A stretch of 33,256 bases of DNA from contig NZ_JNLX01000133.1 in the NCBI RefSeq assembly GCF_000715495.1, positions 1-33,256 on the forward strand, written 5' to 3'. Under the pieces are notes generated by a model that was not told the origin of the DNA, made no database searches, and worked only from the letters and a program-made list of their open reading frames with translations. How positions within the stretch are numbered: position 1 is the first letter of the stretch; each line of letters begins with the position of its first letter. The stretch comes from Hymenobacter sp. IS2118 (GTDB taxonomy: Bacteria > Bacteroidota > Bacteroidia > Cytophagales > Hymenobacteraceae). Positions 7,352 to 14,797 of the stretch are shown piece after piece. Both the position numbers and the translations under genes were made by a program.

Positions 7352-8272
7352 TTGAAAAGCATCATCCCACTTGGTAAGCTCATCGCCGTTGGCGGAAACG
7401 AAGACAAGGGCACCTACCCCAATCCCCGTACCCGCCGCAAGTACTACCTCAACTTTTTCGAGCTTGGTATCCTCAAGCGCGTGGTGCTCGAAACAGGTAA
7501 GCCCGACCCGCGCATCGAAGTCATCACCACAGCTTCGATGATTCCGGAAGAAGTCGGACCGATTTACACGGGTTCGTTTGCCATGCTCAACTGCCACAAC
7601 GTGGGCATCATGGATATTCGCACGGCCGAGGACGCTCGCCAGCCCGAGTACCTGGAGCGCCTGCTGGCTGCCGACGTGCTGATGTTTTCGGGGGGCAACC
7701 AATCGCGGCTGCGGGAAATGTTCGGCGAGTCGGATTTTCTGGACCGCATGACCCAACGCTACTACGCCGAGTCTCATTTCGTGATTGCGGGCACCAGCGC
7801 CGGGGCCATGGCCATGTCGCAGCTCATGATTCGCGGTGGCTCCGTGCCTGATGCCCTGCTGAAGGGAGCCGTAAAAATCGGGACGGGACTGGGGCTGCTG
7901 CCAGCCGCTGTAATCGATTCGCACTTCGTGAAGCGCGGCCGCTTCGGGCGCCTCATCGAAGCGGTGGCTTTGCACCCCAAGCTCATCGGTATCGGGCTGG
8001 GCGAGGATACCGGCGTACTCATCACCCAGGGAAATCTGGTAGAAACCATTGGTTCTAACCTGGTTATCATTCTCGATGGGCATTCCATTCAGCACAACAA
8101 TGCCGCTGCCGCCAAAAAGGGAACCGTGCTGTCCATCGAGAACGTGACCATGCACGTGCTGGCCAAGGGTAATGTATATGACATGCAAGCGCGGAAATTC
8201 TATGTGAGCAAGGAAGCGCAGGCCGCGCACGCGCTAGCGCACGAGGCCGCCGTTTCCTCTCCCGCAGCCTGA
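7352..8272 (+). CDS. cphB: Cyanophycinase (peptidase family S51)
   Basis: A 306-residue serine exopeptidase. Cyanophycinase releases beta-Asp-Arg dipeptides from cyanophycin, the multi-L-arginyl-poly-L-aspartate storage polymer. The family signatures are clear: FSGGNQ (112-117), the nucleophile elbow GTSAGA with Ser149, and DSHFVKRGRFGRL with the catalytic His191. No export signal is present. The frame is closed by TGA at 7343-7345 and the first in-frame ATG would delete the N-terminal beta-strand, so the start must be TTG at 7352. It is followed by a terminator at 8305-8341. An isoaspartyl peptidase gene, which would cleave the dipeptide product, lies 1.2 kb downstream. No cyanophycin synthetase is in the window, so the substrate could be imported or made elsewhere. 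Confidence 0.9.
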   Translation: MKSIIPLGKLIAVGGNEDKGTYPNPRTRRKYYLNFFELGILKRVVLETGKPDPRIEVITTASMIPEEVGPIYTGSFAMLNCHNVGIMDIRTAEDARQPEYLERLLAADVLMFSGGNQSRLREMFGESDFLDRMTQRYYAESHFVIAGTSAGAMAMSQLMIRGGSVPDALLKGAVKIGTGLGLLPAAVIDSHFVKRGRFGRLIEAVALHPKLIGIGLGEDTGVLITQGNLVETIGSNLVIILDGHSIQHNNAAAAKKGTVLSIENVTMHVLAKGNVYDMQARKFYVSKEAQAAHALAHEAAVSSPAA

Positions 8273-8304
8273 GCAAGACGGCGCAAGGCATCCATTTTCT
8301 TCAT

Positions 8305-8341
8305 AAAAGCCCGCTCATTCTGATGATGAGCGGGCTTTTTT
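8305..8341 (+). terminator. Intrinsic terminator of cyanophycinase
   Basis: Arms 8305-8318 (aaaagcccgctcat) and 8326-8339 are perfectly complementary, with a 7-nt loop and a T-run (T6 in all). It lies 32 nt after the cyanophycinase stop. Confidence 0.88.
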
Positions 8342-8448
8342 ACTACTTCAACCCTAGATACACGTAGGCAGCCTTACTCCTTATATATAGGACGACGGGC
8401 ACGGTGCTCTGGCGCGTCCTTTCTTTCCTTTTCACCCAACGTTTCCTT

Positions 8449-9435
8449 ATGAATTACCGCAAGCTGGGAAAAACCGGATTATCTGTTTCTGAAATTAGCC
8501 TGGGCACCTGGCAGGTGGGCGGCAAATGGGGCGAACCCTTTAGTCACGACAACGCCGATAAAATTCTGAACGCCGCCGCCGACGCCGGTGTCAACTTTAT
8601 TGATACGGCCGACGTGTACGGTGACGGCGAGAGCGAAAAGGCCGTGGGCCGACTCGTCCGTTCCCGCTCCGAACGCATTTACGTAGCCACCAAATGCGGC
8701 CGCCGCCTGCAACCCCACGTGGCCGAAGCCTACCAGCCGGCCGCGCTGCGCCAATTTGTGGAGGACAGCCTGCGCAACATGCAGCTCGAAACCCTCGACC
8801 TCGTGCAGCTGCACTGCCCGCCCACGGAAGTATATTACCGTCCCGAAATCTTCGAGCTATTTGACCGGCTGCGCGAAGAGGGCAAGATTCAGCACCTGGG
8901 CGTTAGCGTCGAGAAAGTGGAGGAGGGCCTCAAAGCCCTGGAGTTTCCCAACGTGGCCACGGTGCAGCTCATCTTTAATATGTTCCGCCAGCGGCCGCCA
9001 GAGCTGCTGTTCCGGGAAGCGGCCCGCCGCGACGTTGGCCTTATTGTGCGGGTACCGCTGGCCAGCGGCTTGCTGACGGGCAAGTTCACCGCCCAAACCA
9101 AATTTGCGGCCGATGACCACCGCAACTTCAACCGCCAGGGCGAGGCCTTCGATAAAGGGGAAACCTTCTCGGGTGTGGATTACGCCACGGGCCTGGCCGC
9201 CGTGGAGGAGTTGAAAGCCGTCTTTCCGGGGCAGGAGCAGCTGGCGGCCTGGGCGCTGCGGTGGGTACTCATGTTTGAGGAAGTGAGCTGCGTAATTCCT
9301 GGGGCCTCCCGCCCCGAGCAGCTGCGCTCGAACCTGCAAGCCGCCGACCTGCCCGCCCTGACACCCAAACAAATGGATGCTGTACGTGCGGTATATAACT
9401 GCAGCATCCGGCCGCTGGTGCATCAGCTGTGGTAG
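8449..9435 (+). CDS. Aldo/keto reductase
   Basis: A 328-residue NADPH-dependent oxidoreductase of the AKR superfamily, a TIM barrel acting on aldehydes and ketones in the cytoplasm. The N-terminus MNYRKLGKTGLSVSEISLGT is typical. The catalytic tetrad is complete: Asp52, Tyr57 (DTADVYGDG), Lys82 (ATKCG) and His122 (VQLHCPP). The C-terminal cofactor region includes CVIPGASRPEQL. I chose the ATG at 8449 because it gives the canonical start; the frame upstream to 8404 has no family similarity. The gene converges on the isoaspartyl peptidase with only 14 nt between stops and no terminator. Substrate cannot be inferred. Confidence 0.92.
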   Translation: MNYRKLGKTGLSVSEISLGTWQVGGKWGEPFSHDNADKILNAAADAGVNFIDTADVYGDGESEKAVGRLVRSRSERIYVATKCGRRLQPHVAEAYQPAALRQFVEDSLRNMQLETLDLVQLHCPPTEVYYRPEIFELFDRLREEGKIQHLGVSVEKVEEGLKALEFPNVATVQLIFNMFRQRPPELLFREAARRDVGLIVRVPLASGLLTGKFTAQTKFAADDHRNFNRQGEAFDKGETFSGVDYATGLAAVEELKAVFPGQEQLAAWALRWVLMFEEVSCVIPGASRPEQLRSNLQAADLPALTPKQMDAVRAVYNCSIRPLVHQLW

Positions 9436-9449
9436 ACTGAACCGGCTTT

Positions 9450-10412
9450 TTACTTATAGATGGCTACAACGGCCGCACTTCCTTCGGTGCGACAGGCGCG
9501 GTACATACCTTCCGAGTTGAAGGATAGGGAAATATTTCCGGCTGCGTCGATGCCAATCAGGCCGCCTTCGCCACCGTCGGGCCCCAGCTTGTCGTGCACC
9601 ACCACGCGGCAGGCTTCTTCCAACGACAGATTCTTGTACTCCATCAAACACGCCACATCGTAGGCGGCTACGGCCCGGATAAAGTACTCGCCGTGGCCGG
9701 TGCAGCTGATGGCACACCGGGCATCGGCCCAGGTACCGGCCCCAATAATGGGCGTGTCGCCGATGCGGGCGTAGCGCTTGTTGGTCATGCCGCCGGTGCT
9801 GGTGGCGGCGGCCAGATTGCCGAACTGGTCGCGCGCCACGGCGCCCACGGTGCCTTTTTTCCAGTTGGGGTCGGCCACGGGCAGTTCCGGTGGGGCAGTT
9901 TCGGCGGAGTTGGCCTGGCTGTGGTCGAGGCGCATGCGGCCTTCGCGTAGGGCTTCCTGCAATTGCTGATGGCGCTGCTCGGTAAAAAAGTACGCCGGGG
10001 GTTGTAGTGGCAGGCCGTGCTCGCGGGCCAGTTCGTCGGCACCGGGGTAGGCCAACAGCACGTGCTCGGTTTTTTCCATCACGAGGCGAGCGGCCCGAAT
10101 GGGGTTTTGTACCTGCCGCACCCCGGCCACGGCCCCGGCCAAACGGGTGTGCCCGGCCATGATGGCGGCGTCCATTTCGTGGTGGCCCTCGTGGGTGAAC
10201 ACCGCGCCGCGCCCGGCATTGAACAGGGGGCAGTCTTCGAGGCTGCGTACGGCAGCTTCTACGCAGTCCAGGGCGGTGGCGCCGTCGCGGAGCAGGTCGT
10301 AGCCGGTAGCGAGGGCAGCTTCGAGGGCGGCGCGGTAGCGCATTTCGTCGGCGGGCGTGAGCGAGGCGCGGGCAATAGTACCGGCCCCGCCGTGGATGGC
10401 GAGAGCAAACAT
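9450..10412 (-). CDS. iaaA: Isoaspartyl peptidase / plant-type L-asparaginase (Ntn-hydrolase)
   Basis: A 320-residue N-terminal nucleophile hydrolase. These enzymes cleave beta-aspartyl dipeptides and asparagine after autoproteolysis into alpha and beta subunits. The start FALAIHGGAGTI, the motif NAGRGAVFT (65-73), and the processing site KGTVGAVA with Thr188 as the new N-terminal nucleophile are all present. ATSTGGMTNKR and the glycine-rich TGHGE part also match. No signal peptide is seen. With cyanophycinase nearby, hydrolysis of beta-Asp-Arg to Asp and Arg is a natural role, besides general repair of isoaspartyl peptides. A TACCTTTG promoter element (10452-10445, minus strand) lies about 33 nt before the ATG. 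The gene is convergent with the aldo/keto reductase. Confidence 0.93.
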   Translation of the reverse strand: MFALAIHGGAGTIARASLTPADEMRYRAALEAALATGYDLLRDGATALDCVEAAVRSLEDCPLFNAGRGAVFTHEGHHEMDAAIMAGHTRLAGAVAGVRQVQNPIRAARLVMEKTEHVLLAYPGADELAREHGLPLQPPAYFFTEQRHQQLQEALREGRMRLDHSQANSAETAPPELPVADPNWKKGTVGAVARDQFGNLAAATSTGGMTNKRYARIGDTPIIGAGTWADARCAISCTGHGEYFIRAVAAYDVACLMEYKNLSLEEACRVVVHDKLGPDGGEGGLIGIDAAGNISLSFNSEGMYRACRTEGSAAVVAIYK

Positions 10413-10444
10413 GCAGGAAGAAAATTATGGCGAAATAAGGGCTT

Positions 10445-10452
10445 CAAAGGTA
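10445..10452 (-). promoter_or_regulatory. Bacteroidota -7 element (TACCTTTG) of the isoaspartyl peptidase
   Basis: TACCTTTG on the minus strand matches TAnnTTTG exactly, 33 nt upstream of the ATG at 10412. No clear -33 TTG was found. The predicted leader is ~25 nt. Confidence 0.5.
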
Positions 10453-10493
10453 GCTAACGGGAACGGGCAGCCGCCGGCCCGTGTTTTTTTTCG

Positions 10494-10501
10494 TAGGTTT
10501 G
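10494..10501 (+). promoter_or_regulatory. Bacteroidota -7 element (TAGGTTTG) of the DUF3127 gene
   Basis: TAGGTTTG matches TAnnTTTG exactly, 37 nt upstream of the ATG at 10539. Together with the element at 10445-10452 it forms a compact divergent promoter region. No obvious -33 element is seen. Confidence 0.45.
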
Positions 10502-10538
10502 ACCCTCAAGTTTTCTAATCCCCAAACACCCTACTTTT

Positions 10539-10961
10539 ATGGCATACGACGTAACCGGCCGGCTGCACGAAATATTTGACGAACAGCAGGTAAGCGAGAA
10601 ATTCCGCAAGCGTGAGTTCGTGCTGGAAGTCCAAGACGGCCAGTATCCCCAGCACATTAAATTTCAGCTGACCCAGGACAAAGGCAGCCTTGTGGACGCC
10701 TTCAAGATGGGCGACGAAGTGAAAGTAACGTTTGACCTGCGGGGCCGTGGCTTCAACAAAAACGGTCAGATGCTGTACTTTACCAACCTCGAAGCCTGGA
10801 AAATTGAGTCAGCTGGCGGTGGCAACGCCGGTGGCTACAGCGGTGGCCAGCAGCAGCAAGCTGCTCCCCGCCCAGCGGCTCAAAACCAGAACCCCACCCT
10901 GCGCGCCCAGCCTTCGGCGGCGCCCATCGCCAGCGACGACGACAACGACCTTCCCTTCTAG
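10539..10961 (+). CDS. DUF3127 domain protein with SSB-like acidic C-terminal tip
   Basis: A 140-residue protein. Residues ~1-88 match the DUF3127 family, known almost only from Bacteroidota: MAYDVTGRLHEIF, QVSEKFRKREFVLEV, KVTFDLRGRGF, YFTNLEAWKIE. The fold is expected to be an OB-like beta barrel. A Gly/Gln/Pro-rich linker follows, and the protein ends in DDDNDLPF, nearly identical to the acidic tip of bacterial SSB proteins that recruits DNA-repair partners. This makes a single-strand nucleic acid binding role plausible, though the family is not characterised as far as I know. A promoter element lies at 10494-10501 and a terminator at 10984-11020. Confidence 0.9.
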   Translation: MAYDVTGRLHEIFDEQQVSEKFRKREFVLEVQDGQYPQHIKFQLTQDKGSLVDAFKMGDEVKVTFDLRGRGFNKNGQMLYFTNLEAWKIESAGGGNAGGYSGGQQQQAAPRPAAQNQNPTLRAQPSAAPIASDDDNDLPF

Positions 10962-10983
10962 TTAGCTGTTAGCTGAGAAAACC

Positions 10984-11020
10984 AAAATGCCGCTCCTGAT
11001 TATCAGGGGCGGCATTTTTT
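10984..11020 (+). terminator. Intrinsic terminator of the DUF3127 gene
   Basis: Arms aaaatgccgctcctgat and atcaggggcggcatttt pair over 17 positions with one T-G wobble, followed by a T6 run. It lies 22 nt after the stop. The next gene starts only ~22 nt further on, so that gene's promoter must overlap or read through the hairpin. Confidence 0.8.
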
Positions 11021-11042
11021 CTTGAATTTCGTACAACCCGTT

Positions 11043-11669
11043 ATGGATTTGCATGAGCTAATTGCCCGCGGCGAAGGAGAAGAGTTGGAATTCAAACAGA
11101 AAACCACGCACCCGCACCGGATTTCCCGCACCCTGGTTTCGCTGGCCAACACCCGCGGCGGCCTGGTGCTGGTAGGCGTCGACGATGCCGGCCGCATCCT
11201 TGGCGTGCGCGACGCGGAGGAGGAATTATTCGTGCTCCGCGAAGCCGCCCGCCACTACGTCGAGCCGCCGCTCACCAACCTACAGTTCGAAGAACGCGAA
11301 GTAGACGGCCGCACCGTGCTGGTAGTGACCGTGCCGGAAAGCCGCTGCAAACCACACCGGGCCCAGGTCGCCCCCGACGACTGGCGCGGCTTCGTGCGCG
11401 TACGCGATGCCAGCGTGCAAACCAGCGGCCTCACCGAGAAGGTTCTGGAACGTCAGGAGCCCGCATCCCGCTTCGAGCAAATCCCACTCAACAAGCACGA
11501 ATTGGCCTTACTTGACTACCTGAAAACGCATCCCCGCATCACGCTGGCGCAGTTCATGAAACTGGTGAACTTCGGCAAGCGCCGGGCTTTTCAAACCCTA
11601 ATCAAACTGGTGCTGCACAACTATATCCGGCACCACGACAAGGAGAAAGAGCCGTATTACACCCTTTAA
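11043..11669 (+). CDS. AlbA_2 (Schlafen-like) domain protein
   Basis: A 208-residue protein. The N-terminal ~130 residues match the AlbA_2 / divergent AAA-4 domain: GEGEELEFKQK, RTLVSLANTRGGLVLVGVDD, ILGV, and a final strand around GFVRVRDASV. Members occur in Schlafen-like nucleases and in many bacterial regulators; it may bind nucleic acid or nucleotides. The C-terminal ~65 residues (ELALLDYLKTHPRITLAQFM and FGKRRAFQTLIKLVLHNYI) look like a winged helix. A TTG start at 11022 would add seven residues but would lie in the tail of the upstream terminator, so I prefer the ATG at 11043. Short single-domain forms like this are of unknown function. Confidence 0.85.
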   Translation: MDLHELIARGEGEELEFKQKTTHPHRISRTLVSLANTRGGLVLVGVDDAGRILGVRDAEEELFVLREAARHYVEPPLTNLQFEEREVDGRTVLVVTVPESRCKPHRAQVAPDDWRGFVRVRDASVQTSGLTEKVLERQEPASRFEQIPLNKHELALLDYLKTHPRITLAQFMKLVNFGKRRAFQTLIKLVLHNYIRHHDKEKEPYYTL

Positions 11670-11726
11670 ATCAAATATTTACGCTAATTAAGCAGTGGTG
11701 CAAAAGTAACCGTAGCAACTAAGCGG

Positions 11727-11814
11727 GTCATGCTGAGCTTGTCGAAGCATCTCTACCGCACCGTTGAATGGTATTGACGGTGCGGTAGAGATGCTTCGAC
11801 AAGCTCAGCATGAC
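11727..11814. repeat. Interspersed palindromic repeat, copy 1 (perfect 38-bp arms)
   Basis: Arms 11727-11764 and 11777-11814 are perfectly complementary, separated by 12 nt. The outer sequence GTCATGCTGAGCTTGTCGAA belongs to a hairpin type I have seen scattered between genes in Hymenobacter-like genomes. A diverged copy lies at 27463-27547. There is no U-tract, so it is not a simple terminator. Confidence 0.8.
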
Positions 11815-11850
11815 GGTCAAAACTCAACACGATTACTTATGCGTACCTGC

Positions 11851-11986
11851 TTAATCGGATTTCAAGGATTTTGTGGACGCCTGCCACTCACCTACCCAAG
11901 CTGGTCAGGGGAATAAAAAAAGCCACCGCAGGGTGGCTTCTTTTGTCATGTGGGGAGCGTCCACAAAATCTGTGAAACATGATTAA
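11851..11986. repeat. Imperfect inverted repeat with 30-nt arms
   Basis: Arms 11851-11880 and 11957-11986 match at 25 of 30 positions, including 14 identical bases at the inner end (gattttgtggacgc). The 76-nt interval contains a terminator hairpin. It resembles small non-coding palindromic repeats found in intergenic DNA. Confidence 0.65.
11914..11947 (-). terminator. Terminator of the Lys-rich miniprotein gene
   Basis: Stem agccacc/ggtggct (11921-11927/11932-11938) with loop gcag. The adjoining A-run gives a U7 tract on the minus strand, which suits the minus-strand gene ending at 12004; a weaker T-rich tract exists on the plus strand. Confidence 0.7.
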
Positions 11987-12003
11987 TCCAAGCGAATCCG
12001 TGA

Positions 12004-12120
12004 TTATTCTTGCTTGCGGGCGCGGGCCACTTTTTTCTCGTCTTTTTCGGCCTTTTTTTCCTTCAGGGATTTAACGGGCTCTTTCTTTTTCTCTTTGCGG
12101 GCGTCTTGGGCTTTGGCCAT
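12004..12120 (-). CDS. Lys-rich 38-residue miniprotein
   Basis: A short frame from ATG (12120-12118) to TAA. It encodes 38 residues, of which 13 are Lys, 3 Arg, 6 Glu and 2 Asp (24 of 38 charged): MAKAQDARKEKKKEP and so on. It has no signal or membrane segment and would form a single highly charged helix. The independent terminator 57 nt after the stop and the coherent composition support a real gene. Function is unknown; nucleic-acid or ribosome association would fit the charge but is only a guess. Confidence 0.55.
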   Translation of the reverse strand: MAKAQDARKEKKKEPVKSLKEKKAEKDEKKVARARKQE

Positions 12121-12221
12121 AATTGAAAAGAAGTTTAAGTAGGTTCTGGGTTGTTGAAGATTTTAACGGGCAGCCCCGTCAGCGTATTGTGCCGGGCGAA
12201 GGTAGAGAATTTACCGAAATG

Positions 12222-13784
12222 CTACAGCACGGGCAGGTACCGCTCGCGGATGACTTGGAGGTGATGCAGCTCGTGGCCCGGCACGATGAAAAGCAGCGCC
12301 CGCACGGTGGCGGCCCCGCCGTTGGCAGTACCGCGTCGGTCCAGCTGCTCGTCGGTAAAGCTGTCGAACAGGGCTAGTGTGGAAGCACGAACGGCATCGT
12401 ACTCGGCCAGCAGGCTCGCCACGCTTCGGGTATTGGCGCCGCTGTGCGTCACGTAGTCGTCCTGGTCGAAACCGGGCAGGTCCCGGCTGTCGTTGCGCGC
12501 GAAACGCAAGGCGCGGTAGGCGAAAATTCGCTCGGTATCAATCTGATGCTGAAGCATTTCTTTTAGCGTCCACTTGCCTTCGGCGTAGCCTTTCTCAGCC
12601 TGGGCTTCGGTAAGGTGGCCGAACAGGACATGGAATTCCGGCCCGATGGCCCGCAGGACTTCGCGGGGGTCGGCCCCTTCGGGAACCTGATTGATATAGG
12701 TGGCAGCGTAGGCCTGGAAATCACCTTCGGCGGGGCGGGAAATAGGCATATGACGGGCTTCTAATGATTGGATAAGGTCAGCTGAAACCGGCGTGGGTTG
12801 CACTCCGGTTTCAGTAGGCGCTGGCAAAATGAGCGACGCGGGGGCGGTTGCAGCAACGGCAGACGCCGCTACGGGCAGAATGACGGGCACCAATGCGGGG
12901 TCGAGCTGCAGCCGCACCACCGGCAGGGGCGCGGCCATAGCGGCCGCGCTTCCCTCCTGCCCAAACGCCCAGCGCAGAAAGTCGGGCATCACCCGGCCCC
13001 AGGTGTCGGGGTGATGGTGGCCGCCCTCCACCTGCACGTAGCGCAGGTGCTGGTGCACATCCAACCCGTGCTTCACAAGTTCTTCAATTAAATCGAGGCA
13101 GTCTTCAATGGAATCGATGACGCCGTTCTCGTTGCGGTCGCTGCGTTCGTCGAGGGTGCCGGTTTGCAGCCAGAACCGGTGGCTGGGATGCAGCCGGCCG
13201 GCCCGCACTAAGCCGTGCATAATGCGGTCGGCAGGCGTGTAGCCGGCCCCCACCGCCCGTTGCCGCCACCAGAACGAACCTGAAAAAACCCCCGCCCGCG
13301 CAAATGCTTGCGGATGGTGCCAGACCAAGTCGAAGGCCGACAGTCCGCTCAGTGAAAAACCCGCCACTACGGCCTCAGCAGGGTCAGCAGAAGCCTGGTA
13401 TCGGGCTTGCGCAAACGGCAGCAGCTCGTGTAATACAAACTGCGAATACGCTCCGGCCCGACTGCCCCGGCCGTTAAAATCGGCGTGCGTGGCCGTGCCG
13501 TATTCCTGTACGCGTTGCTCGTTGGCGTGCACGGCCACCACCACAAAGGGCCGCACGGCGCGCTGGGCATATAAATTATCGAGCGTCGCCTGAAAATTCA
13601 ACCGCTCCAGGTCCTGTCCGTCGTTTAAATAAAGAACCGGATACGGGGACGTTACCGCGCAGTCGGCGGGAGGCATCAGCAGCGTCAGCTCCAGCTCACG
13701 GCCCAAGTAACTGGAAGCCAGAACCTCCCGCACCAGCCGGGTGCCGACAGCAAAAGCAGGGAGAATGACTACGGGAAGTGGCAT
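12222..13784 (-). CDS. Esterase (alpha/beta-hydrolase)-DinB domain fusion
   Basis: A 520-residue two-domain protein from the ATG at 13784. Residues ~1-280 are a putative esterase (PF00756, enterochelin-esterase-like): nucleophile elbow AGFSLSG with Ser144, an EF-hand-like DRNENGVIDSIED (216-228), and GGHHHPDTW with the likely catalytic His. A ~65-residue Ala/Pro/Val-rich linker follows. Residues ~350-520 are a DinB/YfiT-like four-helix domain: WTLKEMLQHQIDTERIFAYR ... GHELHHL with the metal-binding His residues. DinB relatives include thiol transferases such as bacillithiol-dependent enzymes. A TTG-started frame reaches 13868 but has no similarity there. It is divergent from the amide-ligase cluster and probably related to it, since that cluster begins with another hydrolase. 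An internal Met at 12749 is where stand-alone DinB proteins usually begin. Confidence 0.85.
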   Translation of the reverse strand: MPLPVVILPAFAVGTRLVREVLASSYLGRELELTLLMPPADCAVTSPYPVLYLNDGQDLERLNFQATLDNLYAQRAVRPFVVVAVHANEQRVQEYGTATHADFNGRGSRAGAYSQFVLHELLPFAQARYQASADPAEAVVAGFSLSGLSAFDLVWHHPQAFARAGVFSGSFWWRQRAVGAGYTPADRIMHGLVRAGRLHPSHRFWLQTGTLDERSDRNENGVIDSIEDCLDLIEELVKHGLDVHQHLRYVQVEGGHHHPDTWGRVMPDFLRWAFGQEGSAAAMAAPLPVVRLQLDPALVPVILPVAASAVAATAPASLILPAPTETGVQPTPVSADLIQSLEARHMPISRPAEGDFQAYAATYINQVPEGADPREVLRAIGPEFHVLFGHLTEAQAEKGYAEGKWTLKEMLQHQIDTERIFAYRALRFARNDSRDLPGFDQDDYVTHSGANTRSVASLLAEYDAVRASTLALFDSFTDEQLDRRGTANGGAATVRALLFIVPGHELHHLQVIRERYLPVL

Positions 13785-13956
13785 AACGACAAAGTAACGC
13801 AGACGACCTGAGTCGGGACTGCGATTCAGCTGGGAAGAAGGTGCTTTTCTAGATAATCGGACGTCCAAAGCGAAAACCGCTCTACAGATTTCGCGGCTGC
13901 GGAGTTGAAACGGCCTGCCCTTTTTAAGCAGGTAGAACCTGGTTTATCGCCGAAAT

Positions 13957-14736
13957 ATGGCAGGCCCGTTATTTTTAACTAGTTTGCCGTACAGCTTTAA
14001 CGTCCCTCTCCACCATCTCACCCCCGACCCTGTGCAGGAACAACATCGGCGATTTTATTCGCACCACCTCGGCCAAGACATCGACATGCTGGTTTTCGGC
14101 ACCTGGGGCTATCCAGTGGTGATTTTTCCAACCTCGGGCGGGCACACCAACGAAGCCCGCGACTTCAAGCTGATTGAGGCAGCCCGGCCGCTAATCGAAG
14201 CCGGCCGCGTGAAGCTTTACTGCATCGACAGCGTGGACCGGTTTTCGTGGTATGCGAAGCATCTGGAACCCGCCATTCGGGTAAAAAACCACGTTTTTTA
14301 CGACCAGTTTCTGAGCGAAGAATTGGTGCCCATGCTGCAGCAAGAGTGCAACGTGGACAAGATTGGCGTGGCCGGATGCAGCTTTGGCGGCTACCACGCG
14401 CTGAATTTTGCGTTTCGCCACCCCGACCAGGTTGCGCACTTATTTACGATGGGCGCGGCCTTCGATATCCGCCAGTTTATGGACGGCTACCACGACGACA
14501 ACATGTACTACAACAACCCGCCCGAATACCTGCCCGCGGCCCAAAACGAGCATTTTCAGTGGATGAATATTATTCTGGGCACTGCGGAACACGACTTTTG
14601 CCGGCATTCCACGTTTAACATCTCAAGCATATTGCGCGAGAAAGGAATTCATCACAAGCTGGACGTGAAACCGTTTGGTGACCACGACTGGCCGGTGTGG
14701 TGCGAGATGTTCCCGCAGTACCTCAACACCATTTAG
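13957..14736 (+). CDS. Alpha/beta-hydrolase, putative esterase
   Basis: A 259-residue hydrolase of the PF00756 type, first gene of the ligase cluster. The nucleophile elbow is AGCSFGGY (Ser142); a candidate acid lies near TAEHDFC and the catalytic His near FGDHDWPVW. No export signal is evident, so it is probably cytoplasmic. The ATG at 13957 gives an N-terminal extension of ~25 residues compared with usual relatives; a GTG at 14032 (VQEQHRRFYSHHLG) is an alternative start. The next gene follows after 61 nt. In this context it could hydrolyse an ester or amide of the cluster's product or a precursor. Substrate is unknown. Confidence 0.85.
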   Translation: MAGPLFLTSLPYSFNVPLHHLTPDPVQEQHRRFYSHHLGQDIDMLVFGTWGYPVVIFPTSGGHTNEARDFKLIEAARPLIEAGRVKLYCIDSVDRFSWYAKHLEPAIRVKNHVFYDQFLSEELVPMLQQECNVDKIGVAGCSFGGYHALNFAFRHPDQVAHLFTMGAAFDIRQFMDGYHDDNMYYNNPPEYLPAAQNEHFQWMNIILGTAEHDFCRHSTFNISSILREKGIHHKLDVKPFGDHDWPVWCEMFPQYLNTI

Positions 14737-14797
14737 CCGCGCATCTTCGCGCCAGTGGCATTTCATCCTTCTTACCAGACACCCATAAAACGGCATC

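Larger units (their letters stand above)
11670..12003. other. Intergenic region made of nested inverted repeats
   Basis: The 334-bp gap contains a 38-bp perfect inverted repeat (11727-11814), a second inverted repeat with 30-nt arms (11851-11880/11957-11986) and, inside the latter, a terminator hairpin (11921-11938). Apart from the miniprotein beginning beyond 12003, I see no coding sequence. Confidence 0.7.

Noticed and set aside
6602..8230. A 542-codon open frame on the minus strand over the M1 peptidase and cyanophycinase genes
   Set aside because: It is antisense to two genes with complete catalytic motifs, has no recognisable domain, and reflects high GC.
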